DNA of 64,000 bases from an uncultured Chlamydiae bacterium (GTDB taxonomy: Bacteria; Chlamydiota; Chlamydiia; Chlamydiales; Rhabdochlamydiaceae): positions 39,001-103,000 of the forward strand of contig CAMFIG010000001.1 in the NCBI GenBank assembly GCA_945952445.1, in the 5' to 3' direction. Every line of letters begins with the position of its first letter. Within the stretch, counting starts at the first letter, position 1. The notes beneath the pieces are model-generated. The model saw only the letters and a list, made by a program, of their open reading frames with translations, was not told where the DNA came from and searched no databases. Below are positions 56,354 through 64,000 of this stretch, in pieces. The translations under genes and the position numbers were made by a program.

Positions 56354-57265
56354 ATGCTAAAACGCCTTTGGAGACGATATGCGCCGAATCCTCTGGATAG
56401 GGTGCTGAATAAAGCCAAAAAACAAGGGAAAAAGAGGATTTTGATTGCTTGGAACCGGGGTTTAGGAGATATCCCGCTCGGTTTATATGCCATGGTGCAT
56501 CGGATCCGGCAGTATATTCCCGATGCGGAGATTGTCTTTGTCACGCGGCAAGATCTTCGCGAAGGTTTTGAGCTTCTTTATGGCGTTCGCTGTATTGTTG
56601 ACCTAAGCTGGAAAAGAGGAGAGGCGGTTTCTTTGGTCTCTTCTTTAGAAAAACAAGGGATTGAGTGCTCCTCTTTAGACCTTTTGATCCCCAGTCCTGA
56701 TCCTACATGGTGGGTGCGTTGGCAGATCGGCTCTTTGATTCCGCGGTTAGCATGGAACTCTTCGTGGGATCATCTTTGGAGGAAGTTTTCTGTAGAAGGC
56801 CAGTATGTTGGAATGCATATCCAAACAGAGACGCAATATGGGTATGAAAAAAATTGGCCTTTAGCATCTTGGTTAGAGCTTATCGAGATTCTCGGTAGTC
56901 GGTATGGGAAAAAGGTATTGTTATTTGGCCTTGGTAAGAAAGAAGAAATTGATAGCCCTTATGTCTATGATCTTAGAGGAGAGACTAGCTTGAAGGAGAC
57001 CCTTTCTTTGATCCGGCACTGTTGCTCCCATCTTGTAGTTCCCGATTCGGGGATTTTATCCATAGTATATTATATTGATGAGGACTTTCCTATCAGGATT
57101 GTCTCTTTGTGGGCAGATCCAAGACAGGGCGTTTTAAAGCAAAACGTTTCTTCCCCCAATCCCCGCCTTATCCATCTCCCTATTTTAGCAGAAAATGAGA
57201 AGATTTGTATGATTCCTGTGTCTGCTGTGGAAAAAGCGCTTGGCTTCAAGGAGGGGTGTGGATAA
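56354..57265 (+). CDS. GT9-like glycosyltransferase (heptosyltransferase family), diverged
   Basis: 303 residues, short for the family. WNRGLGDIPLGLYAM resembles the GT9 start and CSHLVVPDSGILSI the donor site (usually TNDSGPMH), while the WaaF cysteine block is missing. It begins three bases after the waaF stop, so they are co-expressed. It probably adds a sugar to the LPS core, but residues lost at the donor site leave activity uncertain. Confidence 0.7.
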   Translation: MLKRLWRRYAPNPLDRVLNKAKKQGKKRILIAWNRGLGDIPLGLYAMVHRIRQYIPDAEIVFVTRQDLREGFELLYGVRCIVDLSWKRGEAVSLVSSLEKQGIECSSLDLLIPSPDPTWWVRWQIGSLIPRLAWNSSWDHLWRKFSVEGQYVGMHIQTETQYGYEKNWPLASWLELIEILGSRYGKKVLLFGLGKKEEIDSPYVYDLRGETSLKETLSLIRHCCSHLVVPDSGILSIVYYIDEDFPIRIVSLWADPRQGVLKQNVSSPNPRLIHLPILAENEKICMIPVSAVEKALGFKEGCG

Positions 57266-58601
57266 AGAGATTATGGATAGGCTTTCTTGGTTGGGACAGC
57301 CGCATCTTGCGGAAGATCTGAAAAATTGGTCTTCTGAAGAAAAACACTGCTTTTTATCCGAACTTCAAAATTGGGATCGGGAGCTTCTGCAATCTCAGCA
57401 AGAACGTCTTAAGATCTCTAAGCTTCCTTTGGAAAAGGTAGAGTCCTGGAAAGACTTTGCTCAAGGCCCTACATTGGAAGATGAAGAAAGAGGCAGAGAG
57501 CTTGTTCGCCAAGGAAAAGTGGGATGTATCATCCTCGCTGGTGGTGTGGGCTCCCGTCTTGGGACAGAGGTCCCTAAAGGGACCATTCCGATTTCCTGTG
57601 TCAAAGAAAAAAGTTTTTTTCAGCTGTTTTTAGAAAGGGCCAAAGCTGCGTCGCATTTTGGGGGGCGTCCGGTTCCTGTTGCAATTATGACCTCTCCTGC
57701 CAACCATTTAGAGACTGCAGCATTTTTGCAAAGCCATCAATGGTTTGGATCGGAACCCGCCGATCTTTTTATACAAAGAGAACTTCCCTTATGCGATCGG
57801 AATGGAAACTGGCGTCTGCAGTCTCCCGGGAAAATAGCGACAGGACCCAATGGCAATGGGGAATGTTTAGAGTTGTTTGCCCAGGCAGGGATCTTAGCTA
57901 AGTGGAAAGCTTTAGGAGTTTGTTTTGTGCAGGTAATCCAAGTGGATAATGCTCTTGCAGATCCCTGTTCGTTTTCTCTTGTTGGATTCCATGCTCAAAG
58001 AGATCTTGAATGTTCCCTTCTTGGTATAGAAAGAGATGATGCCAGCGAGGCGATGGGGATGATCGTCTCCTCTTCTGAAAAGTTGAAAATACGGGAATAC
58101 AGTGAATGGCCTCAAGATCTTTATCAATCTAGAGGAGCAGATGGCAACCTGGTCTTTTCTCTTGCGAATGTCGGCTCGTTTTGTTTTTCCCTTTCATTTA
58201 TTGAAAGGCTAAAAAAGAAGATGCCCTGGCACCTTGCTGATAAACAATCTTTGCTTTGGGATCCCGTCGAGCAGAGACAAAAGAAGATACCCGTATGGAA
58301 ATTTGAGACTTTTCTCTTCGATGTCTTAGAAGAAAGCAGAAGTTCTTCGGCACTTGTCATGCCACGAAACCGCTGCTATGCTCCTTTAAAACAACAGACG
58401 GGGCCTCGTAGTTTTGCAACGGTGAAGCAAGCCCTTCTAGAGCAGGATCGAATTCGATATCACGAAATCACAGGCAAGAGCTGGGATCGAGAAATATTTG
58501 AGCTTGACCCAGCATTTTATTATGCCTCTTCAGAGCAGGTTCAAGAGTGGAGGCAAAAAAAATGGCCAAAAAAAACTTATATTAGTCCTGCCTGCTTGTA
58601 A
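57258..58601 (+). CDS. UDP-sugar (UDP-glucose/UDP-GlcNAc) pyrophosphorylase
   Basis: 447 residues from the GTG at 57258; ATG 57273 is the alternative, both behind AAGGAGGGG. LAGGVGSRLGTEVPKGTIPI is the UTP-binding signature of the eukaryotic-type UAP/UGP family; TGPNGNGE and the uridine-site QVIQVDNAL follow. It joins UTP and a sugar phosphate. The exact sugar is not decided by sequence. A UDP-sugar pyrophosphorylase beside gpsA is an arrangement I recall from Chlamydia. Confidence 0.9.
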   Translation: MDKEIMDRLSWLGQPHLAEDLKNWSSEEKHCFLSELQNWDRELLQSQQERLKISKLPLEKVESWKDFAQGPTLEDEERGRELVRQGKVGCIILAGGVGSRLGTEVPKGTIPISCVKEKSFFQLFLERAKAASHFGGRPVPVAIMTSPANHLETAAFLQSHQWFGSEPADLFIQRELPLCDRNGNWRLQSPGKIATGPNGNGECLELFAQAGILAKWKALGVCFVQVIQVDNALADPCSFSLVGFHAQRDLECSLLGIERDDASEAMGMIVSSSEKLKIREYSEWPQDLYQSRGADGNLVFSLANVGSFCFSLSFIERLKKKMPWHLADKQSLLWDPVEQRQKKIPVWKFETFLFDVLEESRSSSALVMPRNRCYAPLKQQTGPRSFATVKQALLEQDRIRYHEITGKSWDREIFELDPAFYYASSEQVQEWRQKKWPKKTYISPACL

Positions 58602-58651
58602 AAACCGGACTGACTGTGCTATGGTGTGTTCAATATCAACGTGAGGAAGGA

Positions 58652-59650
58652 ATGCGCATAGGGTATTTGGGAGCCGGTACTTGGGGGTTTGCTCTCGCCT
58701 CGTTACTCGCCTCGAAAGGGCATTATGTCACTCTTTGGTCTGCCAACGCGGATCTCGTTAAGATCTTAACAAAGAAAAGAGAACATCCCAAGTTGGCGCA
58801 CTTTAAAGCCCATGAAGGGGTAGTATTTACTACAGACTTAGCTGAGGCTGTCGATTCTGTAGAGATGCTTGTAGAAGCTGTGACTGCAATGGGAATCCGT
58901 CCTGTGTTTGAACAGGTCTTGTCTTTAAATCGTTTGACAGCTCCTGTTGTCATCACGTCCAAGGGGATTGAGCAGAACAGCGGCCTTTTACTTCCGGAAG
59001 TTGTCAAAGAAGTACTAGGAGAAGAATATAAAAGTCGGATCGGATGCTTAAGCGGTCCAAGTCATGCAGAAGAAGTGATCCAAAAGTTGCCAACCTCTGT
59101 TGTCAGCGCCTCTTACGACCCGGCATTAATGCATCTGATTGCTGAGGTATTTACCGCTCCCTGTTTTCGGGTCTATCCCAATGCTGATATCCATGGAGTT
59201 GCTTTTGGCGGAGCTATGAAAAATATCATTGCCATTGCCTGCGGGATTTCTGATGGACTTGGGTTTGGCGATAATACAAAGGCAGCGTTGATGACGCGGG
59301 GATTGCATGAAATCCGCAAACTTTCTGTGACTAAAGGATGCAACCCGGAGACTTTAAACGGACTGTCTGGGATGGGAGATCTCTGCGTTACCTGCCTATC
59401 CAAATTGAGCCGTAATTACTCTTTTGGCAGACTCATAGCTGAAGGCATGGATCCCCAAAGCGCTAAAGAGAAAATCGGAATGGTCGTGGAAGGGGCCTAC
59501 TCTTGTGTCTCTGCCTTACAGCTTGGACAGAAGTCGGGGATTCCTGTCCCTATTACAGAGGCTGTTTATGCCATCCTTTATCAAGGACTTAATCCTCAGG
59601 ATGCAGTCCGATCTTTGCTGCAAAGAGCAATTAAAGAGGAGCATCTGTAG
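58652..59650 (+). CDS. gpsA: Glycerol-3-phosphate dehydrogenase [NAD(P)+]
   Basis: 332 residues from the ATG at 58652 with AGGAAGGA upstream. Rossmann motif LGAGTWGFALA, then SGPSHAEEV, catalytic-site GGAMKNIIAIACGISDGLGF (20 residues), NTKAALMTRGLHE and SGMGDLCVTC. It makes sn-glycerol-3-phosphate for phospholipids. nnrDE starts three bases downstream. Confidence 0.96.
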   Translation: MRIGYLGAGTWGFALASLLASKGHYVTLWSANADLVKILTKKREHPKLAHFKAHEGVVFTTDLAEAVDSVEMLVEAVTAMGIRPVFEQVLSLNRLTAPVVITSKGIEQNSGLLLPEVVKEVLGEEYKSRIGCLSGPSHAEEVIQKLPTSVVSASYDPALMHLIAEVFTAPCFRVYPNADIHGVAFGGAMKNIIAIACGISDGLGFGDNTKAALMTRGLHEIRKLSVTKGCNPETLNGLSGMGDLCVTCLSKLSRNYSFGRLIAEGMDPQSAKEKIGMVVEGAYSCVSALQLGQKSGIPVPITEAVYAILYQGLNPQDAVRSLLQRAIKEEHL

Positions 59651-59652
59651 TC

Positions 59653-61140
59653 GTGCAAAAAGTTGTGACGGCAAAAGAGATGGCTCGGATCGAGGGGCTG
59701 GCCTATGCTGCGGGCAGTCTTGAGACAGAGTTTATGGAATCTGCAGGGATCCATGTTGCTGAAGCTGTTGAGACATTTATTGCAGAACATAAGATTGCTC
59801 GAAAAGTGATCCTCCTTGTAGGCAAAGGCAACAATGCAGGAGATGCGTATGTTGCAGGAATCCATCTTCTTGCCAAGGGATTCCAGGTAGAAGCCTGCCA
59901 TATCTATTCTTTGGATCTCTGCGGGCCTTTGTGCCGAGAACAGTGCCAGAGGTTTGTGCAAGCAGGAGGGACTCTCCATTGCGTGCACCGTCCGGGAGAA
60001 ATACACCTGCCAAAAGAAGGGGTTATCCTCGATGGTCTAGTGGGGACAGGATTTCGAGGGAAAGCAGAAAATGAGCTTGCAGCAGCGATTGAGACTGCGA
60101 ATGCAAGTGGGCTTCCAATCTTAGCTATAGATATCCCTTCGGGACTATGCGGGAATACCGGTTCTGTAGAGACGGTAGCAATCTCAGCTGTCTGCACTCT
60201 TTATCTCGAACTTCCCAAGATTGGATTTTTCCTTGGAAAAGGGTGGGACTGTGTCGGAAAATTAATGAGAGTTTCTTTTGGACTACCTAAAGCTTTTATA
60301 GAACAGGCAAAGCCAGAGGTTTTTCTCCATACAGATATGCCACTCAGGGCATCTCTTCCTCCTATTTCCCGCACCCGCCATAAATACCAGACGGGTTATT
60401 TGCTTGTTCTTGCAGGATCCGACACGATGCCTGGTGCTGGAAGGCTCGTCTCTTATAGTGCTTTGCGTTCCGGCGCTGGGATCGTCCGCTGGTTTTATCC
60501 ATGGGGGATGGAGCTTGCAGCCCAAGTCCCTGATATCCTTTATGAACCTTGGAACCTCCGTGATTGGAGTCGCATCAAGCAGGAAAGCTGTAAAGCCAAA
60601 GCCTACGTTGTAGGACCAGGTCTCGGGCGCTCGAAGCAAACAACTAAAATGCTGAAGAAGTTTTTCTCGTTCTGCAATCTTCCTTGCGTTATCGATGCAG
60701 ATGCATTGCATGTGCTTTCCTTATGCTCCACAGATCTGCCGAAGCAAAGCCTGCTTACTCCACATCAGGGGGAGATGAAAGCTCTCTTAGGAGAGATGCC
60801 CTCTTCTTTTTTAAGACAGGTGCAAGAATATGCAGATAACAAACAAGCTTCGATCCTCTTAAAAGGCGCTCCGAATTTTTTCTTTCAGCCTGGGCAGATT
60901 CCTTGGATTCTTCCTTTTGGAAATCCTGGCATGGCCAAAGCGGGCAGCGGTGATGTCCTCAGCGGAATTTTAGGAGCCCTCCTTGCGCAAGGGTTGCCTA
61001 TAGAAAAAGCGGCTGTTCTAGGATGTTATTTGCATGGCTTGGCGGGTGATCTTGCAGCTCAGCAGAAAACAGCCTATGGGATGATAGCCTCTGATATGAT
61101 AGAGAACATCCCTCAAGCGATTCATAAAGTCTTTTCTTAA
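59653..61140 (+). CDS. nnrDE: Bifunctional NAD(P)H-hydrate epimerase/dehydratase
   Basis: 495 residues, GTG start. Residues ~1-210 are the epimerase (YjeF_N) with ESAGIHVAEAV and LLVGKGNNAGDAYVAG; residues ~225-495 are the ADP-dependent dehydratase with TGYLLVLAGSDTMPGAGR, PHQGEMKALLG, LLKGAPN and GNPGMAKAGSGDVLSGILGA. Together they repair hydrated NADH and NADPH. The fusion matches E. coli Nnr. Last gene of the envelope/lipid run. Confidence 0.95.
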   Translation: MQKVVTAKEMARIEGLAYAAGSLETEFMESAGIHVAEAVETFIAEHKIARKVILLVGKGNNAGDAYVAGIHLLAKGFQVEACHIYSLDLCGPLCREQCQRFVQAGGTLHCVHRPGEIHLPKEGVILDGLVGTGFRGKAENELAAAIETANASGLPILAIDIPSGLCGNTGSVETVAISAVCTLYLELPKIGFFLGKGWDCVGKLMRVSFGLPKAFIEQAKPEVFLHTDMPLRASLPPISRTRHKYQTGYLLVLAGSDTMPGAGRLVSYSALRSGAGIVRWFYPWGMELAAQVPDILYEPWNLRDWSRIKQESCKAKAYVVGPGLGRSKQTTKMLKKFFSFCNLPCVIDADALHVLSLCSTDLPKQSLLTPHQGEMKALLGEMPSSFLRQVQEYADNKQASILLKGAPNFFFQPGQIPWILPFGNPGMAKAGSGDVLSGILGALLAQGLPIEKAAVLGCYLHGLAGDLAAQQKTAYGMIASDMIENIPQAIHKVFS

Positions 61141-61228
61141 TCCGATATTCAATACGGAAGTAAATATATAATTAATGTTATTAATTGTTTCTGATATAAA
61201 AATACACTCAGAAACAACTGCATGTTAT

Positions 61229-61239
61229 GATATAATAAT
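61229..61239 (+). promoter_or_regulatory. Candidate -10 region of the 884-residue gene
   Basis: GATATAATAAT in a strongly AT-rich 155-bp gap, identical to the element before kinase 2 at 21842-21852. No convincing -35. Confidence 0.4.
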
Positions 61240-61295
61240 ATAAATTAATAATTTGTTCGATTTTTAACTCGTGAAAATTTAGAGAGGATTTATTC

Positions 61296-63950
61296 ATGTT
61301 GCCTATTTGCTTGCAATATCTGGATTGTAGAATCAATGCGCCAACAAGGCAGGAGAGGGAAAGCTCTACATGCCAGGATAAATTAAACAGGCTCTATGAA
61401 TCAGTACTTTCCAAGCAGAATCCGGAGCAAGCAAGGAATCTTCGTAGCAGAGCAATCATAGAAAATAAGGTAAGCAAAGAGCCTCTATTGTTATTGGTTC
61501 GAAAACATATCGATGCTCGTGAAGGTCTTGTTCAAGAGTTTCTATCGGATATGGAATATCGCGGCATATCGAGTGACTTTTCAAGAAGAGCGTGCAAATT
61601 GATGGAAAAGGTGGCTCCAGAAGATGAGGAAAGGGTTCTCTATGCTTTTAGAATCGTAAAAAATCTATTTGATGGAGAGGATCAGATCATTGGTGGCCTT
61701 CAAGAGGTTATCGAACATCCGACAGGGGAATTAGCGGAACTTTCCGCTCTTTGCAAGTCCATGCATCCCAGAATACGGATATTAGAAGAAGGAGGGCTTA
61801 TATCGATTCTGAAAACTTTGGCGCCGCAAGAGAGATTGGGATTTTGCCAGTGCGCAAAGCGCTTAGGTAAACTTCCAACGTCTTATACCCAAGCATTAAA
61901 GATCGTGCAAAAGCTTCCGTACAATGAAAGAGAGACATTTTGCCAAGCTGTTGTAGAACAAGGGCAGTGTCCGGAGTCTTGGTTTTCAAATTGGTGCCGC
62001 AGTAGACAGGATAAACTTTCTTGGATAGAAGAAGTGCGTCCTGATTTATATGAAGTTGCAAAAAAAACAGACTGGTTTTCCTGTATTCCAGAATCAGAGT
62101 TGGAAGAATTTTGCTCTCGTATGCTTTCTGTTTTAAAAGATGTTCCGGTTCATGAAGACTGTATGCCGCTCTTTACTCAGATTATATATTGTCCTGAGCT
62201 TTTGGCATCTTGCGGTGAGATCTTACGCCAAGCGAGCCTACAAAGCGTTCAGATACAATGGATAGCCGATAGAATTGCAGACGTTCCTTATGAAGCAAAA
62301 AGTGCCTATTGCCAGGTAGCTTGCTTTGATATCACAAAATGTGAAGAGATCTTCGTTCGGGGGGAAGTGAATCCGAGCATCTATGCAACAATGGCATGGT
62401 TATTACAGGGTCTTGAGCATTCACCAGCTTTGGATGAGGTGCTAGAGTTCAACACGCAGCATCTACTACTTCTAAAAGAGCAGCTAAGTCAGAGCTCTTG
62501 GCATGAAAAAAATGAAAATGAGCGCTTGCAATGGCTGCAAGTAGGAAAGCAGCTATCCAGATTGGCTGGTGCGGAGGAGGAGAAGCTGCATTCTAAAGAC
62601 TTTTTTGCATCGCACTTGCCTCATGTGGAAAAGATCATAAGATGCATAAAAGCAGATCTTAGATTCGTTTCTTCTGCTTGTCGGATTGGCAAAGTAAGTC
62701 CAGAGTCTATGGAACCTTGCATGCGATTTCTTATGGAAAAAGAGCCGGAACCGTGGGGGCTTTTTTGGCAGGAGATGGAATTTTTCAATGATGCCGAACT
62801 GCAAAAGAGGGTAGAGTGTTTTGCTCTATTGCCGCAAGATCTGTGGTCTCAGTTAGACCTTCATAATATGGTGGAGTGTTTGAAGCAAGTTCCTCAGGGA
62901 CGTCAAGCTGTATTGGCTCGGAGTATAATTGCGTGTTTGCAAGAGGAATCTTTAGTGATTCAAGATTCGGAAGAGCTCTTGCAATGGATTGCGTATGGGG
63001 TCAAAAATTCATGGGACGAAGTGGATATAAATGAGATCATTCCTCTTGCTCTCCAAGGACTCAGACCTCATTTTGATGTGGACTTCAAGATGCTAGATCA
63101 ACTCAAAAATCTGGGACGAGGCGAGCGATCCTGGTTTGTCGAGAGTTTGCAAGACATCCTAACACAGTACAGCTTGTTTAATCCTGAAGAGATATACGAA
63201 ATTTTTGTCAAATTGCCTCTGGAAAAAAGGGAGGATCCCGTTGAGATTGCAAATCTATTAATGCATGCAGAGCAGATCGTTTGTCAAGTGCCTGAAATAG
63301 GGTATGGGGCAGCGGTCCAAGGGATGCTGTGCATACCAAGGGGAGAGCGCGAAGAGTTTCTTTCTATTTTTGTTCAGTGCCAAAAAGAGGCGCCTTATTT
63401 GTCTGCATACCATTTGTTTAAAGAAGCTGCAAGTTGTCCTCGGGAAGAGAGAACAGAAGAAGAGATGCGGGATGTAGCACAGATAGCACGTTTATTGGTA
63501 GAAAAACAGGTAAATGATCTTACCGATGTACTGCAGAGTCTCTTTGGCATGTCCATGAAAGAGAGAAGAGAATTTGTGGAGGGGGTTCTTCCTTTATTGG
63601 ATAAGACGGTGCCTGAAGAGGCGACTGATGTGTATAGACAGATTGCTTTTTTGCCTCGGCAAGAGAGACTGCAAATTTTAGGGGCTCTACAGATGTGGAT
63701 CCCTCCTGTAGAAGAGAAAATAGTCTATATGACGGATATAATCTCTCTTTTACTTGCTTATGATTTTCATAGCAGGGAGCGTCTCATCCGCGAGATGAAT
63801 ACAGCCTGTGCTGAAGGAGAATGGACGGTGGATAGAATACGCGGAGCGCTTAACATGTCCCAATTTTTTCCTCTTGATTGGATGGATTCTGTTTTGAAAA
63901 GAGCACCGACTTTATATTTCAAAACAAATATTCTAGCCCAATTAAAGTAG
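61296..63950 (+). CDS. Large helical repeat protein, effector candidate
   Basis: 884 residues, no signal peptide or membrane helix, with ribosome site AGAGAGGA. It consists of loosely repeated units with the pattern P-x(2-3)-ER-x-x-[FL], seen at APQERLGFCQCAKRLGKLP, YNERETFCQAVVEQGQCP, GRGERSWFVESL, RGEREEFLSIFVQC, MKERREFVEGVLP and PRQERLQILGALQMW, about 30-60 residues apart. An all-alpha solenoid of HEAT/ARM type is likely, suited to binding host or bacterial proteins. Family unrecognised. Confidence 0.75.
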   Translation: MLPICLQYLDCRINAPTRQERESSTCQDKLNRLYESVLSKQNPEQARNLRSRAIIENKVSKEPLLLLVRKHIDAREGLVQEFLSDMEYRGISSDFSRRACKLMEKVAPEDEERVLYAFRIVKNLFDGEDQIIGGLQEVIEHPTGELAELSALCKSMHPRIRILEEGGLISILKTLAPQERLGFCQCAKRLGKLPTSYTQALKIVQKLPYNERETFCQAVVEQGQCPESWFSNWCRSRQDKLSWIEEVRPDLYEVAKKTDWFSCIPESELEEFCSRMLSVLKDVPVHEDCMPLFTQIIYCPELLASCGEILRQASLQSVQIQWIADRIADVPYEAKSAYCQVACFDITKCEEIFVRGEVNPSIYATMAWLLQGLEHSPALDEVLEFNTQHLLLLKEQLSQSSWHEKNENERLQWLQVGKQLSRLAGAEEEKLHSKDFFASHLPHVEKIIRCIKADLRFVSSACRIGKVSPESMEPCMRFLMEKEPEPWGLFWQEMEFFNDAELQKRVECFALLPQDLWSQLDLHNMVECLKQVPQGRQAVLARSIIACLQEESLVIQDSEELLQWIAYGVKNSWDEVDINEIIPLALQGLRPHFDVDFKMLDQLKNLGRGERSWFVESLQDILTQYSLFNPEEIYEIFVKLPLEKREDPVEIANLLMHAEQIVCQVPEIGYGAAVQGMLCIPRGEREEFLSIFVQCQKEAPYLSAYHLFKEAASCPREERTEEEMRDVAQIARLLVEKQVNDLTDVLQSLFGMSMKERREFVEGVLPLLDKTVPEEATDVYRQIAFLPRQERLQILGALQMWIPPVEEKIVYMTDIISLLLAYDFHSRERLIREMNTACAEGEWTVDRIRGALNMSQFFPLDWMDSVLKRAPTLYFKTNILAQLK

Positions 63951-63956
63951 ATGTTC

Positions 63957-63979
63957 ACCTCCCGCCTTCGGCGCGAGGT
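63957..63979. repeat. GC-rich hairpin after the repeat-protein gene
   Basis: ACCTC-C-CGCC-TTC-GGCG-C-GAGGT, a nine-pair stem with one C-C mismatch, 6 bp after the stop. It is followed by A6 and not T, so it is not a classical terminator for this gene; it may serve the other strand or act as a 3' end stabiliser. Confidence 0.6.
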
Positions 63980-64000
63980 AAAAAAGATAGCTAAAAACCC

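Noticed and set aside
63957..63979. Terminator for the 884-residue gene
   Set aside because: The hairpin is followed by A6 and not T, so it does not qualify as an intrinsic terminator on that strand.

Overview
This window comes from a member of the Chlamydiota, most likely an 'environmental' (Parachlamydia/Waddlia/Simkania-type) lineage and not a Chlamydiaceae pathogen. Supporting this are neighbourhoods I recall from chlamydial genomes: nth-mnmE-psd-secA, mutL-pepP near type II secretion pseudopilins, lpdA-lipA, a UDP-sugar pyrophosphorylase next to gpsA, and ruvA/ruvC. The functions beyond the Chlamydiaceae core also fit: a class III cyclase, a PAS-type histidine kinase, ADP-heptose-type glycosyltransferases, a HigBA-type toxin-antitoxin pair, and many lineage-specific genes that look like eukaryote-directed effectors. 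The species cannot be fixed from the sequence alone. Coding density is high, genes are often coupled by ATGA overlaps, and codon use looks ordinary throughout.

Layout. 0-8 kb: a secreted NamZ-like protein, then groES-groEL with a CIRCE-like operator, an FmdB-type zinc ribbon and prmA. These are flanked on both sides by copies of one unrecognised two-gene module (small secreted zinc-ribbon protein plus larger membrane-anchored protein). 7.5-8 kb: a decayed Fic-type gene with an intact-looking triple operator, and tRNA-Arg(ACG). 8-20 kb: MBL-fold hydrolase, 2-Cys peroxiredoxin, a secreted protein, a membrane sulfatase-fold protein, a lipase-like protein, enolase, rsgA, a SpoU methylase and two tail-to-tail, membrane-anchored kinase-fold paralogues. 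20-23 kb: two paralogous Hanks-type kinases with a small Ser-rich protein between them, each behind an AT-rich promoter. 23-33 kb: pcnB-type nucleotidyltransferase, then the coupled run mutL-pepP-adenylate cyclase-histidine kinase, then GspK/GspJ-like pseudopilins.

33-43 kb: a 591-residue NADAR protein with paired C-x4-C...C-x3-H motifs. It is followed by a toxin-antitoxin cassette bounded by two 66-bp direct repeats that duplicate the 5' end of mnmE. Then come mnmE, nth, psd and secA. 43-55 kb: a secreted-type protein, lpdA-lipA-helical repeat protein, glgC, a phosphoesterase, another pseudopilin, an OPT transporter and ruvC-ruvA. 55-61 kb: a five-gene run of two GT9 glycosyltransferases, UDP-sugar pyrophosphorylase, gpsA and nnrDE. 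61-64 kb: an 884-residue repeat protein with an AT-rich upstream region.

Housekeeping modules here cover chaperoning, translation quality control, recombination, Sec export, lipoylation and envelope sugar/lipid precursors. The lineage-specific genes cluster at AT-rich islands between them and are the best candidates for host interaction. The most unusual items are the toxin-antitoxin cassette inside an mnmE 5' duplication, the NADAR/zinc-finger protein, the duplicated module around groESL (with a T9 tract at one signal peptide), the inverted kinase-fold pair, and an 11-base C/G run inside the pcnB-type gene.
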